64,000 nucleotides of DNA from Balanoglossus misakiensis (taxonomy: Eukaryota; Hemichordata). Positions 26,201 through 41,200 of the stretch are shown piece by piece. The stretch covers positions 7,750,001 through 7,814,000 of the forward strand of contig CM082596.2 in assembly GCA_040954595.2 (NCBI GenBank), in the 5' to 3' direction. The first letter of the stretch is position 1; each line of letters opens with the position of its first letter. The position numbers and the translations under genes are program-made. Below the pieces are notes generated by a model that ran no database searches, was not told where the DNA came from, and saw nothing but the letters and a program-made list of their open reading frames with translations.

Positions 26201-29200
26201 ATTCAGAGAATACTTTCAGTAGCTCAACGTACATGCTCACGTAATACATGTATCAGCAAAATTTTGTATAGATGGAAGATCGAGAAGGAGGGTGCTGGGA
26301 TAAAATCAACTTCCAATGTATTTTTCCTCAATAGGCTTATTATCACGCCATTATTTGTCTCATCCATCTGCCAATACAGCGTGCCAACCAGCTTATTTAC
26401 ACAACGGCGCAGAATTTGAAATACAACTATAATATTTCATAACTGGGAAGATTCGATTGAATGGTGTAATCAGGCTTGAACGATTATGTTTACAATCAAA
26501 CCTTTGCATTGGAAGACTAGAACAAAAACTGACGATTGTCGAATTTTTATCACAAAAATTGCAATTATTACGACAAAACTGGGTACCTACCACAATCTGA
26601 TAATAAAATTTCCATCTTTTCAAAAATTTTAAATAAAAAAGAATTAACCCCCCTTTCCCCAAATAATGATTTCATCAGATTTTTACATATATCGCGTATA
26701 ATGCAAGAACATTGTTCCTAATACTAGATTCTAGTTACTCTCTGTGTATTTAGAATTATAGAAACCATGAAATTTAATATAATGTAAATTGTAAATGACC
26801 TTATCTCCTGGCTTCAATTATTCCAATTATTCCTTTCATTGAAAAATTACCCGTCAAGGCATTGTAATAATTCTCTCGTCATTTTGAAACACTTTCAATT
26901 TCCTGTGCAGCTGAGAATTAAAAAAAGACATGCGTGTATTCAATACTCTGTTAGGTGACAGAAATAAAATTGATTGGAAATGGACTCATTGGTACCTTAT
27001 TATTGGTGTAATTATGGTTTGTGTGATAGTATATTAATCCCTACACAGCAGTCAAATTTTTATTGAACAAAAAATAATGAAATTTTCATCATATTTAAAT
27101 ACTGTATACCATGGATTTGTGAATGAAGTCGTTGTTATGTTTGAATGTCATCAGTACATGTTTGCTTTTATTGACATAAAACATTTCAAAGATTTGAATG
27201 CGGTCTGTGAATTTTGTGAAATTTTCATGTCTGATGTTGTAGTGCAGTTTGAGATTTGAGTTTTAATTCCTTATCACCCGACAACTGCATTCACGATTAA
27301 GCTGTCGGAGTGAAGTGTGTTTCAAATGCAAATGATGTGAGGGACTGTGTCATTGTGGGATTGTCTGGTCACATGACAAAGCTCTCCTGCAAGAAGTGGA
27401 TTAGACTCGTACTTGTAAAGCCCTCTTCAGAAAGAAAGAGGCATTTCTTAAAGATTTTTGATTTTGTCGAATGACAGGGGTCAGACTTTTGATCGGTCGA
27501 AATCCCTTCAACCTGCATTTTCATTGTTCTCATGCATCTTGAGGGGATTGTATTATGGGGTGTGTACATTGTATGTCTGGATTTTAAACAAGATTTTCCC
27601 CCCAGTTCATTGAAATTGCTCAACTTGTCAAATTGTCAGAATGTCAGACATCTTCAGGTAGACCCTGGAAATTTCTCATTCATCTACTGAAGTAAACGTG
27701 AAAATTTCAAACTTTGGATACCAAACTTCAGTAAGAATATATACTGACTCATAGGAGCTACATTTAAGAATCAAACCTCAATTCTGGAAAACTATGCTGT
27801 TATAACACCTTGCATGTAACCATGGTTACTCCTCTAGTATTAAACTGTGATATAACAACATTTGTAATCATGCATATATGCATGGCTTGCCCATGTATAA
27901 TGTAAATATAATAGAGTATAACCGCAAAATATTACCATTTCAAAAGGAAAGTGGTAATTTCTAGCATCCCCTATATCCCCTTGAGTTGTGACACCTTTAC
28001 CTCAAACACAGCTCTATCAAGAATTGACCTTTGTGTGACCCCCGTCAATGGAGTGTCGCGCATCTCAAGCAGAACTTGTCGGGCTTTGACAGTTTCTGTA
28101 ACGACCTCGCGGAGATCAGATCATTTGCCATCCTCGGGATTCGCTACGTTTTGCTTTGTTCGTATTTTGATTAAATCTCGGTGTTCTTTGGGATCTCTTG
28201 AAGTCGATTTTATGGGGTGGGTGTTTTGCACAGTGTTAAAATTTGGCTTTCCTGCTTTGTGAAAGATGTTAATTTCGCTCTCCAAGTTCGTAGATTTCGT
28301 GAAATGAGTACAAAAGCAAAGGTGTGAATTGAATTATAGTGGTTTGCTCGGCTGACTTTTTGTTTCCTAATAAAACGGTACCTTGTAACAATGTACAGAC
28401 AAAAGGTCTAGTTATAAACAATAGAAATGGCCATGTCAACACATTTAGATTTTTAAATTCAGTTTTCAGAGATCAGACGTTGCTGCTGTTGTCAAATAAA
28501 CCAGGAAATACAGACCTCCTTGAGTTTAGACTGGCCTGTCTATCGCACCCACACATTGTGTTCTTGAAATTTTGTTCTTGGGTATATACATGTAGTATGT
28601 CAATGACCTTCCTTTGAAACTGCTAGGGTTGGAAAATTGCTCTCTTGAAAAAATTAAGAAACAATTTGCAATTCATGCGAAAATAATGAGATTTGCATAA
28701 TCGGGCAGTAAGGTGACAAATATCACTGGTACTTAAATTTCAAATCATTGAGAATTAAAAGTGACAATAATTGTACAAATGAATCTACATGCACTATTAA
28801 TCAATTGGGAATTGATTATTAACGATGGAAAATAAACGCTCATTATCAAGAATAAATCTGATAATAATTTGAATTACAAGGGAGGGGAATGAGTAATGGG
28901 TAACTGAATCTATGGACAAACTTGTGAACCAGTAGATACAAAAATAAAGCAGACTGCAACAAGACAAAATATGTGTTAAAATATACTGGTACACAATTAT
29001 ATAATTGTCTATATCACCATTTGTTCTCGTTGTATACAGTATAGAGTAGTACTGTAAAACGGGTTATTTTCGCGACAGGAAATTTTCGCGATATCGAAAG
29101 AGGCAACTGTTACGCGAGGATGTGTTCTCGTATTTCACTAATTGCATCGTTATCTCCGAAAAACGTTTTACACGACTTTTTATTTTTCACTTTTTTCTGG

Positions 29201-32200
29201 CTCTCGCGTATTTTGCAAAAATTTATTGCTCACGAAAATAACCCAGTATTTCTTTCAAGCAGACCATGATTATCTTAAAGTCAGCCAAAAGAGGAATTAA
29301 AGCAAATTCATTCATTTCCACACTGTTCTTGCTGACAGGTGACATCACTCGCAAGGGATACGAAAAGAAGAAAGCCAAGTTGTTGGCACCATTCTTCATG
29401 CAGCAGCAGAACAAACAACAACAACAAGCTAAACAAAATAAGCCACAAACTACGCCACCCCAGCAACAACGTAAACAACAACAATCACAGCACAAAGAGG
29501 TTCAGCCAAAACAGAAAGGTACAGGTAAGTTTGGTCATCGGGGTTTATGAGTGATTGGCGGACGTGTCTTCTTGAGTATTACTGCTGAGCTTGAAGCTCA
29601 GTCACTCTGGCCAAGCAAGTGGTAGTGCTACAGAGACATGCAGCAATGAGGGGGAGGGGGGGGGGGTTACATATTGGAAGGGATTGAGAGAAAAGTTGGG
29701 TGAGGGAGGCAGTATTCACAGCTGACAGGTTAGTGCCTACAATTCGCTGTCTTGTCGGCTGCTGGCTGCTTTCTTCATCCCTGTCATCTGATGGGGTCAC
29801 TTTGACCTATATAAGTAAGTGTACTGCAGCTGTTCGGGTAAAACAGTAACAAGTGCAGAGATGTGACGCAGCTATATCCTGGAAGGAGTACATGTACATG
29901 CAGTAAGAGGCTGTCAATCATAAAATCTAACACATGCAATACTCAAAACCTTTGTAGACTTTCTGAGCCCCACAATCTCTGAGTCTATCAAGTGAACCTT
30001 TTTTACTGTGGCGTTTATTACTTGATACCCATCGCATTCATTCATGCAAATTCTGATTCACAAAAAAATGAAATGGGGTTTGACCTCCTAACTACACTGG
30101 ACAAAGGAATTGTGGTTTTGCATGTGTTGTATTTTTATGAACATATATGCCCCATACTGACATGGTCACATAGTTGAAAAAGCAGTGCAGAGAGTCAATA
30201 AGTGAAATCATTACATTATTTTTATTTTCTGCACATACACACATCAACGCACACAATTGTGTGCAGACGGACAAACAATAGTTCTTTACAGTAAATTTTA
30301 TCATGCAACAATACAGCTAAAAGAACCATTATCTTTCCAAGTTCACTCATTCTCAATTCCAAGTACATGTACCATATATCATAAATACTAAAACAGTACG
30401 TATAAGATATTTTGAGGCAGGGTCATTTTGCTGCTATTTTAAGAACAGAACTGTAGTTTCCTTACATATGTACATTTACATATATGCAAATTAAATTTAA
30501 AACGTATCCGGCCTTTGAATTGGGTATTTATGTCAAATAGGGAATGCCAGCCAGTTACAAAAGACTTGTCTTTGTCTCTGCGACAGCTGTTCATCTGATC
30601 AGCATACTTTCTGACTGATTTAATTGAATTCCCAGTAACTGGCTAACTTTGCATATTACTGTCATTTTGTGTGTGATCTCCTTTGGTGGCCATGTTCCAA
30701 GGTCTTTATGTTGTCTGCATTGTGCACTTGGGAGTCTGTATTTGAATACAATAGTCACTGTAATCATACAAAAGTGGTGAGCACTCTTTGCTCTGTTCTG
30801 TTTGTTTTGAAATTTATTCAGCGATTGTGTTCACATGGGACTGTTCATGTCTGCTCGCAGTCAGGGTAGAATTAGGTTTTTGATTCAAAATAATGAATAT
30901 TGGACATGTCCTGTTGTACCGGGTTCGGGCTAGGTTGGTCCCTGTGTACGGTTAAGGACGGGATGAAAATATGAGTGTGAATTTTTCCAGCCAATCCCGG
31001 TCCTTGTCAGCAGTCACTGTTGATTTGGGGGCAGTGCACATGTAATGTATAAAGGCAATTTTGCCAAAAATTGTGCCAGTCCTTGGCCAGTCACTGACTT
31101 ACATTATGTGAGTGTGTAGTCTATCCCTTGTAGAGGAATATTTTAGGCATATAGCCCTGTTGACTATGATATTGTGTGAAGACCCATAAATCACTGACAT
31201 ACAAAACAAAAAACGCCCAGTTACATTCAAAGATGATGAGAACATCTCATTTTCTGCTATCTAAAAAAAACAACTTTTGAAGCACAAATTAAATGTTTGA
31301 ATAACTTGTGCAGTACATCATCAGATTTATCATGACATGCTAAAACAATAGGTGTGATATCTTTGTATATTTATGCACTATATATCAGCGATATCGTTTG
31401 TTCTCATAGTTAAAATGTTATTAAAATTGACAGGCAATAATTGAAATATGTGGCCATAAGTGGATGACTACATGTACATGGTATATCAGTTATCTTGATG
31501 GACTGTTGGCCTAACCCCCCATTATCACCCAACCCAGTCATGCATTCCGCCATCAGTGAGCCGTAGAATGCTGGACAGTTCCACACTGTGGTTGTGTAGG
31601 GTCGCTGAGGTTCATGTGTCTGGAATGTACTGAGGGGAGAGTTACATGTATTATAGTTCATGCCTTTTTTTTTCTGTTGAGACATGCATGTACCTATATG
31701 GGTAGACGGAAGTAGGTCTGTGTTTTGGTTTAGTGAGCATAGTGTAGGTGGGCAGCTTGAATCGTCTTGGCAGGATAAATTGTTTGTGACAGTTTGTCAT
31801 ATTTACATTTACGCGAACATTCAGAGGTACTGTAAACACTTTATTTTCGCGAGCAATAAATTTTTCGCGAAATACGCGAGACCCAAATTAGCATGAAAAT
31901 AAAAAGTCGCGTAAATTTTTTTTGAAGATATTACGATGCAGTGAATGAAATAAGAGAACGCGAAAATTAATCCTCGCCTCTCTCGATATCGCAAAAATTT
32001 TAACTCGCAAAAAAAAGTGTTTTACAGTATGTTGTACTTATGTATAAAGTCTTTCTTGCGACTTTTATTATCTGTCTTTTTCACATTTTGTAGTCTGTAT
32101 TGCGATATTGTTGAGCAGTTATACATTGCAGGCAGTGGACATGCGCCACCATGCTGATCGAAAGGCACCCATTGCAGTCTACGACTACAGCGTACATGTA

Positions 32201-35200
32201 CGCCCGTCCTAGACTTGACCTCCCATAAAGGCTACAACACTAGGAATCGCAGCTGTGACCTTAAAGACAGGCTACATGTGTTTTTCCCATTTCCAAAACC
32301 GGGCAATTTGTCCCGATCTGACTTTGATTTGAAAAAAAAAAGAGTACAGTTTCACATGCCATTGGCGTGAATGGATGTGCGTGTGTTCAGAGTTTACCAC
32401 AAGAAATGAACAGTGGATGAGGTCATTGGGGGCTGAATCATCCAGGCAGACAGGGTGGATGCAATTTCTCTAATTCAGTGTTTGTTTCATTGTTATGGAT
32501 TACTTGAGTCTGCCCTAAGTGCGACTGATATAGCCTCATCTCTCGTTCGTTCGTTCGTTTGTTCGTTCGTCCCCGCCAGAGCCAAATACCACAGCCATGA
32601 CATCCATTAAACAAGGTTAGTTCTCGGTTGTGTTACAAAATTTACTCCCAGAAATTGCAGGCATCGTTGAGAGTGTTCTAATCCCTGTTTATGATGTACG
32701 GAAATGAGAGGAGCTGTTGTGTATTCCCGTTGCATCAGAATTGGCTTTATATCACGATGGGGCAGAGTGTGACAAGACATATAAAAATGTTTGGTCTGTT
32801 ACTCACACATGTAGTATTGTACATGTTCTCAACGCAGACAGACATGTATGATGCACTGTAATCTTTAGACTGATGACATCATAAGGCATGCTACTAAAAT
32901 TTTTATTTCAAGTCACATGATACTGGTTGTATTGGAACTCCTTGTAATCAGCATTATTTTTATGGTGATGCCTGATGGAATTTGAGGGACCGACTTCTAG
33001 CCTGTCGTGGCGTTGGGTTTGATTGATGTATATGACTTGTGTCTGTATCAGATTCAAGAGAGTATTTTGGTGGTTTGTTTATGTGAACTTGTTTGAGTCA
33101 CTGGCTTTGACAAGTCTACGCAGAGACTGTGGTGTTTTGAAGTCTGAAATTTTATGACATTGGAAGGTTGTGGCACTTCCGTCTTTGTGTGAAACGCCCA
33201 ACATTGTGGAGTGTGGTTATTGTTCTTTGACTCCATTTTCATGGGGGAGAGATCAAAGGCTCGTCATGGCTATCAAGTTCATGCCTTTCAGAAGTTCGGC
33301 AAATATTGTATCAAAGAAGAAAGGAATGTGGCATTGAGGTCAAAGAAATCCTAGTCGATTGTTGTCTTTCAGCGGTGCAGTCGAGAAGTCAAAAGTTGTG
33401 ACGTCTTCGAGAGAACGGTCTGTGTTACATCAGCTGTCTGAAGAAACAATAAAGATGCAGAGTTTCGGTAGACGAACCAAAACCGTGTAAAGACGTCGGA
33501 AGGCACCTTGCTCTCATCTGGCCGATTAACTTCTCTTTTGTTGGAGTTCTACTTTTAACCTTTTGACCTCACCAAGAAACAACAGAGGGACACTTTCCAC
33601 ATAATGGAGGGTGGAGTTGGTAATGGGTTTAATGTCCGTCGGACAAAAGGGATAGGGCTGTGGGTGTACACTGTAAATGCTCAGCACATCACCTCTAAAA
33701 ATAAAGTATAGTAAGTTGCGTTTTGTCTGGGTAAACAGGCTTGTGGTGTCTTTCGTGTATCGAAGCTATCCGTAGTAATTTTTTTGCTGGTAAAGAATGC
33801 CTAAGAAATCAAAGCAGTGATGTACATGTATTCACTGGGTATTTCCAGCTGACTTCAAAGTCAGCTGATGGGAAATTCCGGCCGCAGGGAATAGTGGTCA
33901 AGGAAAAGTGGAGTTGTCATCACATGTCCTGGATAAGGAGAGAGCAGAGATTGTATCGTTTAATTGACTTTGTCAAATACAGTCCAGGGGATCAAGTTAT
34001 AAACTTCTGTAACCATAACGATTGTGGCATTTATCTCAGTTTTTGACTCAAGCAATCTTACATTGTATAAGCCAGTTCTCTGAGAGAACGCAGACATTTC
34101 ACACATGCTACCCTTCCGAGGCATTCCATCACATTTTATCCAGCTGATTTTACCATCCAGTTGGTCATCATAAACTTAAAACAGGGATGAAATCATACGT
34201 CTCCAAGTACTTCCCACAAAGAAGGACTGATACAGTATTTTACTGACATGGTACAAGCAAAAGAAAAACTATCAGAGATCTATATATACTCAGAGAGAAA
34301 GGCAATGCAACAGAGATTGCTTGCAAAGGGATACGTACATGTACATAAAGAAAGGCCAGTTTTGTATTGAACCCAGATGACCCAGTGTTTACTCTTCCTT
34401 CCAGTACAAATCTGTGGTTGAATAGAGCCACAATGAGCTTTCGGAAACTGTGTGTTGAACTCGACATCTACTGGTTAACTTTACTAACATCCTCTGAATA
34501 CAGTGCAGGCAAATATACACAAGCGTTGGAGGATTGGGCAATTCTACATGTACACTCTCTCACACCCCTTGTTTGCTGTGATCTGGTTTCCTGCTGCTCA
34601 CGGAAGCCCCCCCCACCCCCTGGTATGGTCCTGACAGAACCAGAACAGCATTGTGAAGCAAAACAGGCCATCATTTGGGCTGGCTTGTCCAGCTAGCTGA
34701 GCTTGTCTTGGAAAGGTGTTTCAGTAGCCAGTGGGTTGGAGTGGGCTATCTACATTGTCTATATCCGTGTAGTACATGTACCTTGAGATGTCAAATTCAA
34801 TTTGTGTCTGTGCATTATAATGAATTGCTGAGCTGTTTTGCCAGTTGTAATTGGTCACTCATCACGTGGACACAGTCAACATGTACTCACTGCTAACCAT
34901 CTGTTACTGATTCCATATTATTTTCTAGAACTAATTTGCATCGGTTATGTATGACTCACTGTTTTATTAATAAGTTCTAATTGTTTTCATTAAATGAAGG
35001 CCTACTGGGTACTGATCCTAGAATTTCTATCGGGACGCTGATACTGAAGATTCTGGCTGATAGACTGTGTCCCAAAATATGAAATCCATAAGTAAAATTC
35101 ACGCTTTATAACTTATAAGAACAGTGTACTGTGGCAACTAGCCAGTTGGACCAACAAGCATTGACTAGCTGTGTGCTACTGCTAGCTCATAAAAAAACCC

Positions 35201-38200
35201 TGGGCTAGCTCCAGGTGATGCTATACAAGTTGGGAAAAACTTCCATCCCGTTTGTAGGATATGTAAAAACTTGCCGAAAATGAATAAACGGTATAGAGAC
35301 CGATTATTCATTGTGGCGAGTTTTTTCACTCTCGTGTCTGCAAGTGGGATGGAAGTTTTGTGTGGTTGAATGTTGATTCACTACATATATCCACAATGAC
35401 ATGTACATTAAAAAAATTTAACGGTGTCTTTTATCAAACATAATTAATGGAAAAAGGGCAGCGAGAGAGAGAGACTTTGTCCCTTTAAGCCCTGCTGTGC
35501 CAGGATTACTGGAAAATGAAGACGCGTGGATATGTTGAAATAAGGAAATGATACATCAATAGGACATCGGAATTAAAAACCATTTTCCTGTTTAAAGCAC
35601 AGGGTATGGCTACTTCGGTCTAGTAAGCAGCAGCATTGTGACTGAAACAGTCAATGTTATTCATGTGATGCAAATCTATTTTTATCACCATCCTTTCAGA
35701 CATAAAAACTGCAAATGTGTTAGTTGTGGTTAAATATGCTTAAAGATTTCTTTTGCATAAGACCATCATGTCTGTTGAGTTCTATTTTTGTCTTTCTACA
35801 CACGTGTCCCGTGCATGTGCTGTGATGTGTCTCGTGAATATTCTTTAGGAATTGCTTAGTCACTGCCCGTAATACAATCGGCGTCTGCAAGCTGGTCCTG
35901 CACTATGAATTTCAATGATACCGTAGACGAGAAAACTGCATTTGTACAATAGATTTTCACTGGTCAGATGCAGACAGTGACTGCGATCAAGTTGCAAGTC
36001 CAGACACATCTGTTCTCATTCTTGATATTCCCTCTGCGGGGAAGTAAAAAAAAACACTTCCCCGCAGTACAGAATAAATGAAAATAGACCGAATTTTCAA
36101 GGGTTTAAAATTTGATGAGAATTTCATCTTGTCGGATTGACAGATTGTAGTTAGTTGACCCTGTTATGGTTCAGACATGCAGCGAAATCCACTTCATGGC
36201 CGAGTTGAGTTTCGGCCGGCTTGAGAGATGTACACACGTGTGCATAGTGCGAACGATTTGGCGTGTGGACAAGCGTTCGAGATGCGCATGTACATGTACA
36301 TACATATCATGTGGTTAAAGTAAAGATGTTTGTTCAAGGGAGTTACCATAATATATCAATACATTCTTCCCTGAATATTACCTGAAAAGGGTTGGACAAA
36401 TCCCTGGTTTTCATAACAAATAAATTTTGATTGTTGAAAAAAAATATATTTCCACAAAGGATACAACTTCTGGAATGCATTGAAGAAGGATCATTTTTGA
36501 AAGTAATGCGGCAAATTTTTAAACACCTTAACAGTCGGAACAACAGACTACCTGTTCTTGGTCTAAAAAAGACATAAATCACAGAGTGGTGATTTGGAAT
36601 ATGTCTGTCTAGAAATTAGCGGTCAGATTTTCAAATTGGGCATATAACACCCAGACTATTATCAACTGCATGTGGGTTAGTGGGTTTCCAAAGAATAGCG
36701 TCCCAGGTAATGTGGATCATTGATGAAGGAAGTGACGCATATCGCACAGAATGCAGCAGTATAGAGTTTAGTCAATGGGGCTGAACACTAATGCAGCGAG
36801 ACAGAATTTGCGTGTGATGTCTTTTGAGAATTCGGGAAACACCGAAGCTACCGTGTACATGTGAGTGAATAAAATGTTGCTATGCTGAAGACCGACCACA
36901 TACATACGTGTCGTTTTGTTTGTTACTGAGAGGCAGATGTCTTGTGCATTATTGATACATGAAGCTCTAGATGATTCAGATGTGAGCAGTTTCAATTAAC
37001 CTGTCTGAACTCATCGTCGCGTCTCAAGACATCTCTTCTGCGGCACCTTTCTTTCCTCGTAAAATTAGTTTGGTCCCAGCGGTGAGGGTTACTGGCAGAT
37101 GAACCCAAATCGGAAAAAATAAGAAGTACATTAGCTGATCTGAACAAAACAAATGAATGATGTGATCCTACTTGTGGTGGCTGAGATGTCGTTATACAGA
37201 TTTGATAACAGCAGAGGATATCGGTTTGGTTGTTTCTAGGTAATGATTTCGTGAGAAGGCAGAAGTGTTGCGATTATTGTTCGTTGTTATCGGGGACTGG
37301 AAAATTAACACACAGCCGGTCTGCAGCTAATAATAGAGACCAGAAGTGGGAAGACTGCCCCTGTACAGGAAACAGAAACTTAACCTTATCAGCTCTTGAA
37401 TGGCATACTGTAAAACGGGTTATTTTCGCGACAGGAAATTTTTCGCGATATCAAAGGAGGCAACTGTTACGCGAGGATTAATTTTCACGTTCTTGTATTT
37501 CACTAACTGCATCGTTATCTCTGAACAACACTTTACGCGACTTTTTATTTTCACTTGGCTCTCGCGTATTTCGCGGAAATTTACTGCTCGCGAAAATAAC
37601 CTGTTTTACAGTATTGACCAGAAGTGCGTTGTGGTGTGCTGATCTGTGTCGCTTTTCTGCTGCCATGCGATAACCAGGTTTTCAAGAAAATCAGAGTTGG
37701 GTTTCGGTGGTGGTGTTGGATTTGAAGGGTTTTTCATCGATTGATAGGTGTAACAAAACAGGGCTCACAATTGCTGCGATAGGTGTGTCAACACAGGACG
37801 GGACTCGAACACAGCTCGGGTGACCAAATGCTCTTATTGGTCGTATTTGGGGTATCGCTCTCGCAAAGAGCTGTGTAAACAACAGTGGAAAAGGGTATCT
37901 CGGGTGTCAAGGTGTTTTGCCATCCGAGAATGGCAGTTAGATATGTCACCAAGGTTCCCCATACATGTACATGTACATGTACCAGTGTGTACTGCAGATA
38001 GAAGCAGACAAGGTTTATGAGTGCTGTTTGAGCAGGTGTTATTTTACAACTAATCGACCTTGGACTTTGCTAAGATTAGGTGGGGGGAGGAGGAGGAGTC
38101 TCCACCACCCCTCGTGAGTTCAAACATGGTGAGATTTATACAGCTGCTTTCAAAGACAGCCCTCGACACGACTTTTCTTGTAACTACAGGTGCTACAAGT

Positions 38201-41200
38201 ACAACTTTACAGAGACCCTCTTCTGTGCAGTGTCTGTGTGCGTGTTGCTCTGGACATAGGGTCAGTGTGAAGATTCACAAGGTGTGTACTTATACAATGT
38301 ATATAGGTTACGGTGTCCGTGCACCTGTTCTGCACCTTGTGTGAAGAGTTGTAGGGAGAATGGTGAGCTCCCTTGCCAGGTGTACGCAGAAAGCACACAA
38401 ATCATTCCTGGAAACTTGTGACTGTGTGTCATAACATGTGGTGTATTGTACAGGGCTCCATCCCCTGGTTGACGCCCAGCTGAAGTGGTTTCTGAATCAG
38501 TGTTGGCAGCAGAAGAATTACTTCTGTCTTTCTTACAATGTACCACGGATTATGGTGACACATGGCCTGCAAATGTGTACCAGTGTGCCCTCTAAGCCCA
38601 TTTGACGGGCCATGGACTCAACAAACTCACTGGTGACTCGAGAAAATTAGCCACACTACATGCAAAGGTATAGAGGATGACTCAGAGAATTGTTTTGGAA
38701 ATCCTCAAATTGACTCGAAACTTTTAAAAATTACGTTTGTTTAAGAGTGCACATTGATGCCAAGCTCTAGTGAGCTCTTCTAGGTTAAGTACATGTATTC
38801 CTAGCCATACAACCAACCCCACGATAGGCCGTATAGTCTGACTCAGCTAATTGGATTTATTCATTCTTTGCCTTGAGGGCAGAAGACATCAGTATGCAGG
38901 GGTTCACATCTAAGAGGATCTTTGCTTGTACGTAGTGTTTGACAGCGAGGACCTGGGTAAATACAGGGGGTGTTTGAACGCAGGCGCCTTTGGGGTTTCT
39001 GGGAGACAGAAGTCAACGATGTCGCTGGAATTGTCTTCTTTTAGAAGCAGAAGTCTGGCTGTTCCGATGTTGAGTCAGTACACCGACATTCCTCAAGTGA
39101 CTAGCTCGGAGTAAGATAATATTCCCATTCCGCGATCACCGGGTAGTTGAGTGCGATTGGTAACTCAAGCATAGCTGCAGTTCCTCGCTTGTCTAGACTA
39201 ACCAGAGCAGCTAGACAGGTTTGACTGCATGGTGTACATCCATCGTCTTCTCGCATGGGTCGTACAGCTTGACTACAGTTCAGCATAGATACCTTAGCAG
39301 GCGATGATGACGTTACAACATTGTGTGCAAGTGTGTTTCCCGAATAAGCCAACCAATCAAAGAAACTATAATTACGTTCTGTTTTCTGAAATTATGTCAG
39401 CTTTACATTTCAGTCCTCTTGAGGGCGCTCTGCCATCCACCTGCACCCGACAAACTGGTAAAAATGGACATTTAGCTCCTTTATGAAGGACTGAACCCGG
39501 CCAACTTGGTATGTCGTAGTGTGCCTCCTAGCAAGCATGATTTTGTGAAAAGCTCTGAATCAGTATGAGAACTTCTAGAAATTTTTTTGTTTCAACCGTA
39601 TGCTTTTACACACAATAGGGATAGTTTTCTTGTCCCATCAGTGAGTTTGTTGAGTCAGTGGTGTATCATATTGGCTTAGGGGCACACCGGTCTTGGGCAG
39701 ATACTAATTTGTGTGAAATACATGTGCATGTAAGTGGTGGTTATTATAGTACATGTAGTAAAGATAAACTTCACGTGGTGCCATTTGATGGAGGAAACAT
39801 CTCAAGTAGAACGTGTGTTAAAGTAGAACTTGATGTTGTCAGCACTGGTCAAATGTGGAACACTTGTTACTACTGCATGTGGTAGCAATCATTGAAACCA
39901 AGTGAAGCATACATTTATGTATGGCATCCCCCCTGTTACATGTAGTCGTTTTGTTTTGACTTTTGGAGACCTACGTTAATCTGTTGACAACCTAGAATGG
40001 CTGGGCTGTCTTTCCCCATTAATCACTGTGATAGTCTATCTCTGTATTCCGGTACAGCAGCCCCAGTATTCACACCACCTTGTGTGTCTTCTCCTATATG
40101 CAAACCCCTTTAGCTAAATGAAGCTAGACAGTTCTACAGTACAATATGGATGGCGACTTGGTGGAGCGGTGAAAACACCAAGAACAAACATCCTTCACAT
40201 GGGCATTGAAATCTAATTCTGAATCCATAAAGATGTATCAGGTTTTAGCTGTCAGGATTAGTTTCACACCGGGCTGTAAATTACTGCGGATTCTAACCCG
40301 GTCCAAAAGGGAACATGAAGATGAAATTACTCAAATAGTGTGATGACTCCATAACATGTTATAGGATTTGCGCATAGGGCAGTGTCACTGTCAGTAATTC
40401 ACAGGGGTGTGAATAGTTCTGAATACACACACGCTTGGTTTATTCTGCAAGCTATCATCGCAAATGTTTATCATTCCTCGTTTGACCTTAGGTGACCCCG
40501 GCGTGACCTCATGTTGACCCGTTCAGTTTGTCACCAGGGCAGCCATAGAAACGAGCGGTGTGCGAGTAGGTTGTCGTTCGATCGGGATCTAACCGATGCA
40601 CTTTGTAAAATTTCATGCGTTTCCCATCCAATCGACTGGTGCCTTCAAGAGCAGACTGATCTGGAGTTTACATGTATTTGTGTCAATAATAAACACTCAG
40701 TGAAAAGTGTTATGCTCTACCCAGAATACTTTTCAGCGAATCATTTGCAGGTCAGAGGTAAAGCAGAACGTGAAGGAAACCCTTGTAATATGTACGTGTA
40801 CTCGGTGGGGCCAATTACTCCAATTATGGCTGCCTAGTTTCTGTGTACTTGTATCGGTGTTGGCATTTTTCCCCGCTCAGTTGGTCTCCAGGGTTTTGTC
40901 ATCAAAGTTGGGTCGTGTACAGAACTTTGAAGGGATTCTATAACCCTGAGTTCATCAAGGGTTGCATTTGTAGCTCAGGAAATACTTATTCCAGTAAAAT
41001 TTAGGTCATGAAGTGAATTTGCATGGCATTTTTGATAAACTAGATCATGTGAAATTGTAAAAACTCATGCAGCTATGATGAATAAAACTCCATTTGCTCT
41101 GATATGACATGTATACTGAAAAGAAAATCATATGTGATTTAACAAGGAACAGTACACATACATGAATACATGTGCATGTTTATGACTTATTTGACTGACA

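Larger units (their letters stand above)
20269..29338 (+). other. DIP2 intron 1 (9.1 kb)
   Basis: No coding exon seen. Contains repeats at 20780-20915, 23295-23468 and 29050-29250. Otherwise AT-rich unique-looking sequence with scattered short frames (for example 21760-22068, 24560-24886 and 27951-28262) that match no family I know. It is typical of a regulatory first intron, but no specific enhancer could be named. Confidence 0.7.

Noticed and set aside
29512-29524. Alternative exon 2 donor AAAG-GTACAG
   Set aside because: It would change the phase and break the frame into exon 3, while ACAG-GTAAGT preserves it.
33382-33430. Possible exon after TTGTCTTTCAG in intron 2
   Set aside because: In the phase required by exon 2 it meets a stop within ten codons.
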